From Anaerolineales bacterium UBA2181 (GTDB taxonomy: Bacteria; Chloroflexota; Anaerolineae; Promineifilales; UBA4811), in NCBI GenBank assembly GCA_002328075.1, contig DCVT01000054.1:1-34761 (forward strand): a stretch of DNA of 34,761 nucleotides, read 5' to 3'. Position numbers and translations under genes: made by a program. This document shows, piece after piece, positions 15,225-22,693 of the stretch. The notes beneath the pieces were generated by a model. That model searched no databases, was not told where the DNA came from, and saw only the letters and a list, made by a program, of their open reading frames with translations. How positions within the stretch are numbered: the stretch's first letter is position 1; each line of letters begins with the position of its first letter.

Positions 15225-15276
15225 CCCGAGACATTCAGCTTGGGAAGCTGACGTTCTACCGCTGAACTATACCCGC
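15205..15276 (-). tRNA. tRNA-Gly (anticodon CCC)
   Basis: The minus strand folds as a full cloverleaf. The 7-bp acceptor is GCGGGTA/TACCCGC, the D arm GTTC/GAAC with loop AGCGGTA, the anticodon stem TCAGC/GCTGA with loop TTCCCAA (anticodon CCC), the variable loop has 5 nt, and the T arm is TCGGG/CCCGA with loop TTCGAAT. The discriminator is T and CCA is not encoded (CAG follows). A terminator lies just downstream. Confidence 0.97.
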
Positions 15277-15334
15277 GCTATGGGCGGTATTATAGCCACA
15301 ACGCTGCAACTGTCAACTGCGGCCCACGGCGCGC

Positions 15335-15363
15335 TTGCCGTTCGCGGCCGATCCCGGTATGAT
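15335..15363 (+). promoter_or_regulatory. Sigma-70-type promoter of the RNase H gene
   Basis: TTGCCG (15335-15340) and TATGAT (15358-15363) are separated by exactly 17 bases. The expected start of transcription, near 15370, leaves a very short leader before the ATG at 15381. Confidence 0.65.
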
Positions 15364-15380
15364 TTACTCTGGAAGCACCC

Positions 15381-16373
15381 ATGGAGAGTGGACTGCAGTC
15401 CGACGACCTGCCCCAGTTTGAGGTCTATACCGACGGTGGTTGCCGACCGAATCCCGGCCCGGGCGGCTGGGCGGCTATCATCCGGCCGGCGGCGGCCGAG
15501 GCGGCGGATGACCGGCCGGCGGAATGGTATCTCAGCGGCAACCACCCCGATACGACCAACAACCAGATGGAGCTCCAGGCCGCCATCTCGGCGCTGGCCT
15601 TTCTGACGGGGCTGCTCGGCCGGTGCGTCATTGACCTGTACACCGATTCCGAATATATGCGGCAGGGGATCACCGAGTGGCTGCCGGGTTGGGAGCGCAA
15701 CGGGTGGAAGACCCGCGGCCGGGAGCCGGTCAAGAACCAGCAGCTCTGGCGCCAGCTGGACCGCCTGGCGCAGAACCACACGCTCAATTGGCACTGGTTG
15801 CGCAGCCACGCTGACCACCCGCACAACGAAAGGGCCGACCAGATGGCGACCCGCGCTCGCCGGGCGTTGACCTCGCCGGCCGCTGCCCCGCCGGCTGCGT
15901 TGGATCAGGCGCAACCCGCCGAGGTGTCGGTAGCGGTCAAGGCGTCCTACAACGCGGCGCGCCGCATGGGCGGGTGGGGGGTGGTGCTGCGCAAGGGAGA
16001 GCACGTCCGCACTCTCAGTCGGGCCGAGCCGCGCACCAGCGCCAACGCGCTCCTGCTGCGAGCAGCGGCCGAGGGGCTGTGTGCGCTCCACCGGCCGTGC
16101 GCCGTGCTGGTGCTGTCTGATGCCGAATACCTGATCCGCGGCGCCTCCCAATGGGTCCGCAGCTGGCAGGCGCGTGACTGGCGGACCAAGGCCGGACAAC
16201 CGGTGGCTAACCGGCCCGAGTGGGAAGCGCTGCTGGTGGCAGCCGAACCTCACCGGGTGCATTGGCAACTGGCCCGACCGGAGGACACGGTCGACCTCGC
16301 ACTGGCGGGCGAGCTGGCGGCAGCGGCCGAGCCAGACGAGCCGGCTGCGGCGGACCCGCCGGCCGACCCGTAG
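15381..16373 (+). CDS. rnhA: Ribonuclease HI with a second, degenerate RNase H domain
   Basis: The first domain (about residues 12-160) is a complete RNase HI, which cuts RNA in RNA-DNA hybrids. It has YTDGG (Asp18), NQMELQA (Glu64), LYTDSEY (Asp89) and NERADQMA (Asp153), with the WLPGWERNGWKT basic handle. After a Pro/Ala linker, residues 181-315 repeat the same layout: GGWGVVLR, TSANALLLRAAAEGL, VLVLSDAEYLIRGASQWV, SWQARDWRTK, then EDTVDLALAGELA. The first Asp is replaced (Ser189 or nearby) and the Glu is Leu225, while the last two acids remain (Asp247, Asp305). The second copy therefore cannot bind the two metals normally and is probably a binding or structural domain. Length is 330 residues against about 150 for E. 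coli RnhA. A clear promoter lies just upstream. Confidence 0.9.
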   Translation: MESGLQSDDLPQFEVYTDGGCRPNPGPGGWAAIIRPAAAEAADDRPAEWYLSGNHPDTTNNQMELQAAISALAFLTGLLGRCVIDLYTDSEYMRQGITEWLPGWERNGWKTRGREPVKNQQLWRQLDRLAQNHTLNWHWLRSHADHPHNERADQMATRARRALTSPAAAPPAALDQAQPAEVSVAVKASYNAARRMGGWGVVLRKGEHVRTLSRAEPRTSANALLLRAAAEGLCALHRPCAVLVLSDAEYLIRGASQWVRSWQARDWRTKAGQPVANRPEWEALLVAAEPHRVHWQLARPEDTVDLALAGELAAAAEPDEPAAADPPADP

Positions 16374-16409
16374 ACGACGGGCCGTATTGGAACTATAAAG
16401 GAGCAGATT

Positions 16410-18617
16410 ATGAGAGCGACTGCCGATCCCGACGCCATCGCCGCCATTTGCGGCGCCTACCACAGCGCCCCCTTTGACGTGCTGGGCATCCATCCCGTCC
16501 AGGTGGGTCGAAAACCGGCGGTGGCGGTCCGCGCCTTTTTACCGCATGCTCGGGACGTTCTCGTCCAGCCGTACGGTGCCGAAGAGCCGGCCGCTATGAC
16601 CCGCGTCCATCCGGACGGCTTTTTCGAGTGCGTTTTTGCCGGCTGCAGCGAGCTGTTCCGCTACACGTTTCAGATCACTACCGGCGAGGGGCACACCTAC
16701 CAGGCGGAGGACCCCTACCGCTTTCCGCCGGTGATTTCGGACCTGGACGAATACCTGTTCCAGGAGGGGACTCACTACCGGACCTACTACCGGCTGGGCG
16801 CCCATCTGTGTCAGGTGGAGGGGGTTGATGGGGTCAACTTTGCGGTCTGGGCGCCCAATGCCCAGCGGGTCAGCGTGGTGGGGCTATTCAACGGGTGGGA
16901 CGGTCGGCGCCATCCGATGCGGCCGCGGGGTTCTACCGGTATCTGGGAGCTTTTTGTGCCCGGCCTGGGCGAATGGGAGATCTACAAGTACGAGATCCGC
17001 TCCCGGGCGAACAACTATGTGGTGGAAAAGACCGATCCGTTGGGGTTTGCGGCCGAACTGCGGCCCAAGACCGCGTCGCTGGTGTTCGACGCGCAACGCT
17101 ACGCCTGGCAGGACCGGGACTGGATGGCGCGGCGGGCGGCCGCCAACGCGCAGGATGCGCCCATCGCCATCTACGAGGTGCACCTGGGTTCCTGGAAGCG
17201 CACGCCGGACGGCCGCTGGCTGACCTACCGCGACCTGGCCGACCAGCTGGTGCCCTACGTGCAGGAGATGGGGTACACCCACATCGAGATGCTACCCATT
17301 ACTGAGCACCCGTACGACGGCTCCTGGGGGTACCAGACCATCGGTTATTTTTGCCCGACCAGCCGCTTTGGCACGCCAGACGACCTCAAGCACCTGATCG
17401 ACCGCTGCCACCAGGCGAACATCGGCGTCATCCTGGACTGGGTGCCGGCTCACTTTCCCAAGGACGAAGCGGGATTGGGCTTTTTCGACGGCACCCACCT
17501 GTACGAACACGCCGACCCGCGCCAAGGCGAACATCAGGACTGGGGCACGCTCATCTTTAACTATGACCGGCCGGAGGTGCAAGAGTTCCTGCTCTCCAGC
17601 GCGCTCTTTTGGCTGGACCACTATCACGTCGACGGGCTGCGGGTGGATGCGGTCGCGTCCATGCTCTATTTGGACTACTCGCGCCAGCCGGGCGAGTGGT
17701 TGGCGAACGCGTACGGCGGCCGGGAAAACCTCGGCGCCATCGCCTTTCTCAAGCGGTTCAACGAAGTGGTCCACCAAGAGTACCCCGGCGTGCTCACCTT
17801 TGCCGAAGAGTCCACCGCCTGGCCGGCGGTCTCCCGGCCGGTCTACCTGGGCGGCCTGGGGTTCGATTTCAAATGGAACATGGGCTGGATGCACGACATG
17901 TTGCTCTATATGAGCAAGGACCCGGTCTTTCGCCGGTACCACCATGACAACCTGACCTTTTCGCTGCTCTATGCCTTTAACGAGAACTTCGTCCTGCCCC
18001 TCTCGCACGACGAGGTCGTCCACCTCAAGAACTCGATGATCGGCAAGATGCCCGGCGACGACTGGCAGAAATTTGCCAACCTACGGGCGTTCTATGCCTA
18101 CATGGCAGCGCACCCGGGCAAAAAGCTGACCTTTATGGGAGGCGAGTTTGGCCAGTGGCGCGAATGGGACTTTGACGGCAGCCTGGACTGGCACCTGCTG
18201 GACGACGGCCTGCCGGCGCACCGCCAACTGCAGTCCTTTGTCCGAGACCTCAACCAGCTCTACCGGGACCAGCCGGCGCTTCACCGGGTGGATTCCTCCT
18301 GGGAGGGCTTTGAATGGATCGACTTTCGGGACGTGGACCAGAGCATCGTCTCGTTCATCCGCAAGGCCGGCGACCAAGTGCTGCCGGTGATTGTGGTGGC
18401 CAACATGACGCCCGTGCCGCGGTCGGGCTATCGGATCGGTGTGCCGCGGCCGGGTCGCTACGCTGAGCTGCTCAACAGCGACGCGCTACAGTACGGTGGC
18501 AGCGGCGTGGGCAATGCCGAGGGCGTGGCCGGCGAGGAAATCCCCTGGCAGGGGAAACCCTATTCGGCCGCGGTCACGTTGCCCCCATTGGGTGTGCTTT
18601 ACCTGCAACCCCAGTAG
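16410..18617 (+). CDS. glgB: 1,4-alpha-glucan branching enzyme
   Basis: The 735-residue protein has the full GlgB layout. There is an N-terminal carbohydrate-binding module (about 20-110), a second one with VDGVNFAVWAPNAQRVSVVGLFNGWDG (about 135-160), and the GH13 catalytic barrel. Barrel motifs are DWVPAHFP, GLRVDAVASM (nucleophile Asp), FAEEST (acid/base Glu) and LPLSHDEVVH (transition-state Asp). A C-terminal beta domain completes it. The enzyme creates alpha-1,6 branches in glycogen in the cytoplasm. The start ATG follows AAAGGAG. It lies 36 nt after rnhA. No other glycogen genes are in the window, so it appears to be a lone glgB. Confidence 0.97.
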   Translation: MRATADPDAIAAICGAYHSAPFDVLGIHPVQVGRKPAVAVRAFLPHARDVLVQPYGAEEPAAMTRVHPDGFFECVFAGCSELFRYTFQITTGEGHTYQAEDPYRFPPVISDLDEYLFQEGTHYRTYYRLGAHLCQVEGVDGVNFAVWAPNAQRVSVVGLFNGWDGRRHPMRPRGSTGIWELFVPGLGEWEIYKYEIRSRANNYVVEKTDPLGFAAELRPKTASLVFDAQRYAWQDRDWMARRAAANAQDAPIAIYEVHLGSWKRTPDGRWLTYRDLADQLVPYVQEMGYTHIEMLPITEHPYDGSWGYQTIGYFCPTSRFGTPDDLKHLIDRCHQANIGVILDWVPAHFPKDEAGLGFFDGTHLYEHADPRQGEHQDWGTLIFNYDRPEVQEFLLSSALFWLDHYHVDGLRVDAVASMLYLDYSRQPGEWLANAYGGRENLGAIAFLKRFNEVVHQEYPGVLTFAEESTAWPAVSRPVYLGGLGFDFKWNMGWMHDMLLYMSKDPVFRRYHHDNLTFSLLYAFNENFVLPLSHDEVVHLKNSMIGKMPGDDWQKFANLRAFYAYMAAHPGKKLTFMGGEFGQWREWDFDGSLDWHLLDDGLPAHRQLQSFVRDLNQLYRDQPALHRVDSSWEGFEWIDFRDVDQSIVSFIRKAGDQVLPVIVVANMTPVPRSGYRIGVPRPGRYAELLNSDALQYGGSGVGNAEGVAGEEIPWQGKPYSAAVTLPPLGVLYLQPQ

Positions 18618-18684
18618 CCTGCCGATTGGCCAGCCAAGTCGAAAGGTAGATAGCAGCCGACAAACCGTTTTTTGGAGGTGATGG

Positions 18685-19737
18685 ATGCAGATCACTCAGG
18701 TCCGAGTGATTCCGGTGGAGCTGAACCTACGTGTCCCCTTTCGAACCGCCCATCACGCGGGGATGGATCGGGTGAGCCTGTTTTTCGTCCGCGTTGACAC
18801 CCGCGAGGGGCAGACGGCCTGGGGATGCGCCGCCTTTGACCCCGCCATCACCGGAGAGACGCCGGAGCAGGTGAGCCAGGCGTGCCGTGCCTGCGCCGAA
18901 CGGGCGCGGGACCTGAACCCACTCAACACCGAGCACGCCCTGTACGAGATCGCGTCGCTGGCCGTGGGAACGCCGTCAGTCCAGTGCGCTTTTGACATGG
19001 CCTTCTACGACCTGTTGGGACTGGCGGCCCAACTCCCGTTGCACCGGCTGCTGGGCGGCTATCGGGACCGGATCATGACCTCGGTCACGGTGAACATCGG
19101 CTCGGTCGGAGATACCGTCAAGATGGCCCGCGAGAGGGCCCGGCAGGGCTTTCGCATTCTCAAGATCAAGGGCGGGCTGGACGCGCAGGCCGATGTCCAA
19201 CGGGTTAACGCCGTGGCAACTGCGCTCCCCAACTTTACCTTGCGGCTAGACGGGGAACAGCGGTACACGTTACAGGAGGCGCTGGACGTCTGCCGCGCGT
19301 TGGCGGGCAAAATTGAGATCCTGGAGCGTCCGCTACCGCCGGAGGACGTGCCCAGCCTGCGTGAGTTGACCCGATTCAGCCCGGTGCCCATCGTGGTGGC
19401 AGTCGAACCGGCCGCGGCTCTGCGCATTGCGGCTGACCGGGCTGCCCACGGACTCTCTGTCCGGTTGGCCACCTGCGGCGGGCTGCAATGCGGCCGGCAG
19501 ATCGACGCCATCGCTCGCAGCGCCCGCCTGGCCACCATGGTGGGCTGCATCAATGAACCGGCGCTGCTCACGGCGGCCGGGCTCGGTTTCGCTCTCAGCA
19601 GTCCTAACGTGCGGTATGTCGACCTGGACGGGTACATCGACCTGGCGGACGATCCGACGCGGCCGCGTTTCATCCTGGCCGACGGCTGGCTGATCGCTTC
19701 CGAGGTGCCGGGACTGGGCTGCACCGTTGACCTCTGA
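18685..19737 (+). CDS. Enolase-superfamily protein (muconate lactonizing / dipeptide epimerase-like), active site altered
   Basis: The 350-residue protein has the capping domain and barrel of the MLE subgroup. Near its end is the MVGCINEPALLTAAGL and DLDGYIDLADDP pattern typical of dipeptide epimerase-like proteins. The KxK motif is present (LKIKGG, Lys160 and Lys162), as are the first two metal ligands, Asp189 in LRLDGEQ and Glu214 in ILERPLP. The third ligand, normally Asp in an ADES-type motif, reads AVEP (Val240, Glu241). The strand that normally reads NIKLxKxGG and supplies the second catalytic Lys reads SVRLATCGG, with no Lys. Epimerase chemistry is therefore doubtful. The protein may have a new reaction or be a binding protein. 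The start ATG follows GGAGGTG by six bases. It is 67 nt downstream of glgB. Confidence 0.85.
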   Translation: MQITQVRVIPVELNLRVPFRTAHHAGMDRVSLFFVRVDTREGQTAWGCAAFDPAITGETPEQVSQACRACAERARDLNPLNTEHALYEIASLAVGTPSVQCAFDMAFYDLLGLAAQLPLHRLLGGYRDRIMTSVTVNIGSVGDTVKMARERARQGFRILKIKGGLDAQADVQRVNAVATALPNFTLRLDGEQRYTLQEALDVCRALAGKIEILERPLPPEDVPSLRELTRFSPVPIVVAVEPAAALRIAADRAAHGLSVRLATCGGLQCGRQIDAIARSARLATMVGCINEPALLTAAGLGFALSSPNVRYVDLDGYIDLADDPTRPRFILADGWLIASEVPGLGCTVDL

Positions 19738-20120
19738 CCGCTGGCCCACGCTACCGTGCGGCTTGTGCACGCTGCCCGGCCGGGTTACAATTCCCGCCGC
19801 GGCCGGATCAAGCGGTACGTGGGCGAGCGGCCGGCGAGACCGGCGGCGGCGGCAGGCTGCGTGATTCGTGAACCGTCCCGCTGGGAGCACCACCGGGAGC
19901 GCGGCCCGGTGTGCCCCCGGGAGCACCGCCATCGAGCACCGCCGGGAGCGCCGCCATCTTTGGCGGCACGTGCCGGATGAGCTGATTATCGGTGTTGACC
20001 TGACGTGTCTGTCAGAAGGGCGGAGCCCGGCGGGGTCCTGCTTGGCGGCTGTGATTCCGGCGGCCGAGGTTGGGCGCTCACCCGAGCGGGTGGGTGCCTG
20101 TTCACGGATAGGGAAGCCTA
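19738..20120. other. Intergenic region with promoter and possible glycosyltransferase remnant
   Basis: A promoter candidate lies at 19763-19791. From 19880 to 19965 the sequence is a patch of imperfect GGGAGCACC/GGGAGCGCC repeats. From GTG at 19970 the frame reads PDELIIGVDLTCLSEGRSPAG, which resembles the extreme N-terminus of GT4-type glycosyltransferases (xIGIDxxCLxxxxxG), but the similarity stops after about 20 residues. It may be a remnant left by rearrangement. The next real gene starts at 20121. Confidence 0.35.
19763..19791 (+). promoter_or_regulatory. Promoter candidate upstream of the epimerase gene
   Basis: TTGTGC (19763-19768) and TACAAT (19786-19791) are spaced by 17 bases. The -10 context TACAATTCCCGC is nearly the same as that at 11751. 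The leader to the gene at 20121 would be about 325 nt. Confidence 0.4.
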
Positions 20121-21068
20121 ATGATCTCTCTGCAGAGTTGCCTGACGCGCCTTCAGCGCAGCCGGGTCGTTGTGACCGGCGGCGCGGGTTTTGTCGGGAG
20201 CCACCTGGTGGATTACCTGCTGGCGGCCGGCGCGGGCCAGGTGACCGTGCTGGACGACCTTTCTCGGCCGAGGTTGGGCTGGTGGACGCAGCGCGCGGAC
20301 CAACCCCGCCTGCGCCTACTGCAGGGAAGCATACTGGACCCCGAGTTGCTGCAGCAGGCCGTGGACGGAGCGCAGGTGGTCTTGCACCTGGCGGCCGTAT
20401 CCCGGGTGCTGGACGCCGATGCCGACCCCGAACGAACCGTGCTGATCAATGTCCTGGGGGCAGTGCAGGTGGCGCAGGCGGCGCGGTCGGCCGGCGCCAC
20501 CCGAATGGTGTTTACCTCGTCGCGAGAGGTATATGGCGACCCGGAGCGTTTGCCGGTGGCGGAGGACGCGCCGCTGCGGCCCAAGAACGTCTATGGGGCG
20601 TCCAAGGCGGCCGCCGAGCATCTGCTGGGCGCGCTGCAGGACAGCGATTTTGCATTGGTCGTTTTGCGACTGGCCAACGTGTACGGCCCGGGCGACAGCG
20701 GGCGGGTCATCCCGGCGTTTTTCGACCGTCTGGAGGGCGGCCGGCCGCTGGTGCTGTATGGCGGGAACCAGCTGCTGGACCTGGTCTGGATCGGGCCGGT
20801 GGTAGAAGCGTTGGTGTGCGCTGGCTTCTCGGAGGGGCCGATCCTGGAGCCGGTCAACGTGGGCAGTGGCGTGGCCACACCCATTCGAGCGCTGGCGGAG
20901 CGAGTGCTGTCGCTGGGCGCGGCCAGCGCCGGGATTGATGTCCAGCCGGGCCGGGCGGTGGAGGTGGAGCGGTTCCAGGCGGATCTGGACCGGGCTGAGC
21001 GGTACCTGGGGTTGCGGCCGCCGGCCGATCCTTTGTCGTGGCTGGCAGAGGTTCGGGGCAAGGCCTAA
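20121..21068 (+). CDS. NAD-dependent nucleotide-sugar epimerase/dehydratase (extended SDR)
   Basis: The 315-residue protein has the Rossmann NAD motif TGGAGFVGSHLVDYLL (about residues 18-33). Further matches are LDDLSRP, LHLAAVSRV, the active-site FTSSREVYGD strand, the catalytic YGASK (Tyr near 158, Lys 162) and RLANVYGPGD. This is the UDP-glucose 4-epimerase/dTDP-glucose dehydratase group. The exact sugar is not assignable. The start ATG follows AGGGAAG. It sits close to a surface-polysaccharide operon on the opposite strand, which fits supplying a sugar nucleotide for that polymer. About 260 bases after it, up to 21329, hold no recognisable gene. Confidence 0.92.
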   Translation: MISLQSCLTRLQRSRVVVTGGAGFVGSHLVDYLLAAGAGQVTVLDDLSRPRLGWWTQRADQPRLRLLQGSILDPELLQQAVDGAQVVLHLAAVSRVLDADADPERTVLINVLGAVQVAQAARSAGATRMVFTSSREVYGDPERLPVAEDAPLRPKNVYGASKAAAEHLLGALQDSDFALVVLRLANVYGPGDSGRVIPAFFDRLEGGRPLVLYGGNQLLDLVWIGPVVEALVCAGFSEGPILEPVNVGSGVATPIRALAERVLSLGAASAGIDVQPGRAVEVERFQADLDRAERYLGLRPPADPLSWLAEVRGKA

Positions 21069-21329
21069 CGGCCCGGTGAGGTGCGATCGGTGCGGCGAAT
21101 CGACTGGGGGTCGCGCCGGCGCGGTGTTGGCCGGCGTGACTTGCGTTGGGTGGGCCGTGGGGCGTGCGGGTGGTAGGACAGGGCAGTGGGCAGTTGCTGT
21201 CAGGATTCGTGTAGCAGGGCAGTCGGGCGCTTGGTTTGGGTAGCGGTCGGCGCTAGCGTGGGTGTTGGCGGTTGCGCGCGGAGGCCTACGTGATGGGATT
21301 AGGCGCCGCCCGTGGCCGGTAGACGGGCT

Positions 21330-21768
21330 ATGGAGAGTCAGAGGGAAGTGGTAGAGAGCACCTTAAGAAGAGGCCGGGCCGAGGACCGGTTTGTGACCAT
21401 GTGCCTGCGCGGGCTGTGGGAGCCGGCCGCTGTGGAGGAGGCGCTGGTGTTTGCCGCCCGGGGGGATCTCGACTGGGACGCACTGCGCCGCGCGGTCGAG
21501 GCTGAAAACCTCGCTCCGCTGTTGTTTCCATTGTTGCGCGGCCGGTTGGGCGTCCCGCCGGTTGTGCTAAAGGTGCTGGAGCAGTCCTACTATCACGCGG
21601 CCGGGTCCGTCGGCCGGATGCTGCACGAGCTGGAGGCGGTCCTGGAGGCGCTGGCGCGGGACGCGGTGCCGGTGCTGCTGCTCAAGGGCGCCGCGCTGGC
21701 GGATACCGCATACCGCGGCGTCGGGTCGCGCCGGATGGACGATGTGGACCTGCTGGTGCCGCACCAGG
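21330..21768 (+). pseudogene. Nucleotidyltransferase-family protein, N-terminal fragment
   Basis: From ATG at 21330 (an upstream GTG at 21312 is possible) about 145 residues match the start of the large uncharacterised nucleotidyltransferase-fold family that accompanies HprK-like, PqqD and S26-like genes in peptide loci. Recognisable parts are VEAENLAPLLFPLLR, a helix-rich ELEAVLEALARDAVPVLLLKGAAL, YRGVGSRRMDDVDLLV, which carries the DxD of the transferase fold. The similarity stops at about 21768. The frame then runs antisense into a glycosyltransferase gene to 21971. The C-terminal 200 or more residues are missing. The fragment may be a displaced piece of a second peptide locus like that at 1.6-11 kb. 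Confidence 0.7.
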
Positions 21769-21962
21769 CGGGCCTCCGCGTAGCCGGCCACGACTTCAGC
21801 GGTCCGGTCGCGGGAGCCGTCGTCGACGACGATCAGCTCCAGCTCGACGCCAGCTGCCTGAAGGGCCGGCCGGGTGGCCAGCACCCGCTCGACGATGCCG
21901 GCGATGCCGTCTGCCTCGTTGTAGGCCGGGATGATGATCGACAGGATTTCGTTCAAATGCAT
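21755..21962 (-). pseudogene. GT2 glycosyltransferase, N-terminal fragment
   Basis: On the minus strand ATG at 21962 overlaps the acyltransferase stop (TGATG). About 65-70 residues match GT-A family 2 enzymes: LSIIIPAYNEADGIAGIVERVL and LELIVVDDGSRDRTAEVVAGYAEARLVRH. The nucleotide-binding VVDDGS motif is intact, but the catalytic domain is cut off near 21760 by a junction with the nucleotidyltransferase fragment, which runs in the opposite direction. It was the third gene of the polysaccharide operon. As it stands it cannot encode a working enzyme. Confidence 0.85.
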
Positions 21963-22693
21963 CAGAAATAGACGGGCGTATCGGGCGCTGGCTCGTCGCC
22001 GGTAATGGTCCTGACCACGCGGGCCGGGACGCCGGCTGCGACCGTGCGGGGCGGCACGTCCTGGGTGACCACCGCACCGGCCGCCACCACGGCGCCGCGG
22101 CCGATCCGCACCCCATCGGTGACCACAACTCCGGCTCCGATCCAGACGTCATCTTCGACGGTGATGCCTCGCGCGGTGATGCCCTGCTCAACAAAAGGGC
22201 GGTTGGGGTCGGAAAAGACGTGGTCCACGGCCGCCAATTGTACCAGGGGAGCGGTGTACACCCGGTCGCCGATGGTGACGCCGCCCTGGCCGCGCAGCAC
22301 GTTAAACTCGCCGATCAGGCTGTCACGGCCGATCTTGATGCCGGCGTGCGGCAGGTGGCGAAAGTTGTAGACGTGCAGTTCGGCGTGGTGCATCACCAGC
22401 GTGTTCTGGCCGATCTGGATGCCCCCCGGGCAGGCGTGCAAATAGACCCCCTCGTCCAGGTACACGCCCCGGGCCAGCCGGATCTGGTCGGCAAAGCGAA
22501 TCCGCACACCGCGCTCGATGGCGACGATGCCCTCCAGTTTCATGATCAGCCGGTAGGCCACGGCGCGCAGGCCGATGCCGACAACCGTGGGTATCCAGCC
22601 GAACAGCGCCAGCACCAGCTGCTCCCACACGTACCGCCCCAGGCTGGAGGCCTGCCAGGATAGGTAGCGCCTGAGCCCGGCGTCCCGCGTCAC
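21962..22693 (-). CDS. Hexapeptide-repeat acyltransferase (left-handed beta-helix)
   Basis: The 243-residue protein has an N-terminal hydrophobic segment (LVLALFGWIPTVVGIGLRAVAY) followed by hexapeptide repeats of the left-handed beta-helix. Examples are IQIGQNTLV, IKIGRDSLIG, VTIGDRVY, VEDDVWIGAGVVV and IGRGAVVAAGAVVTQDVPPRTVAAGVPARVV. This is the WbbJ/maltose O-acetyltransferase-like group that O-acetylates polysaccharide sugars. His residues in MHHAEL and AAVDHVF could serve as the catalytic base. I chose GTG at 22693, which overlaps the TGA of the upstream ligase gene (GTGA), rather than the longer open frame to 23068, because the extra part is only a shifted reading of the ligase. Its stop overlaps the ATG of the GT2 gene. 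Confidence 0.88.
   Translation of the reverse strand: MTRDAGLRRYLSWQASSLGRYVWEQLVLALFGWIPTVVGIGLRAVAYRLIMKLEGIVAIERGVRIRFADQIRLARGVYLDEGVYLHACPGGIQIGQNTLVMHHAELHVYNFRHLPHAGIKIGRDSLIGEFNVLRGQGGVTIGDRVYTAPLVQLAAVDHVFSDPNRPFVEQGITARGITVEDDVWIGAGVVVTDGVRIGRGAVVAAGAVVTQDVPPRTVAAGVPARVVRTITGDEPAPDTPVYF

Noticed and set aside
20010..20026. Exact 17-nt match (TGTCAGAAGGGCGGAGC) to the reverse strand of 24661-24677
   Set aside because: A single 17-base match in 35 kb of GC-rich DNA can arise by chance, and the similarity does not extend usefully on either side.
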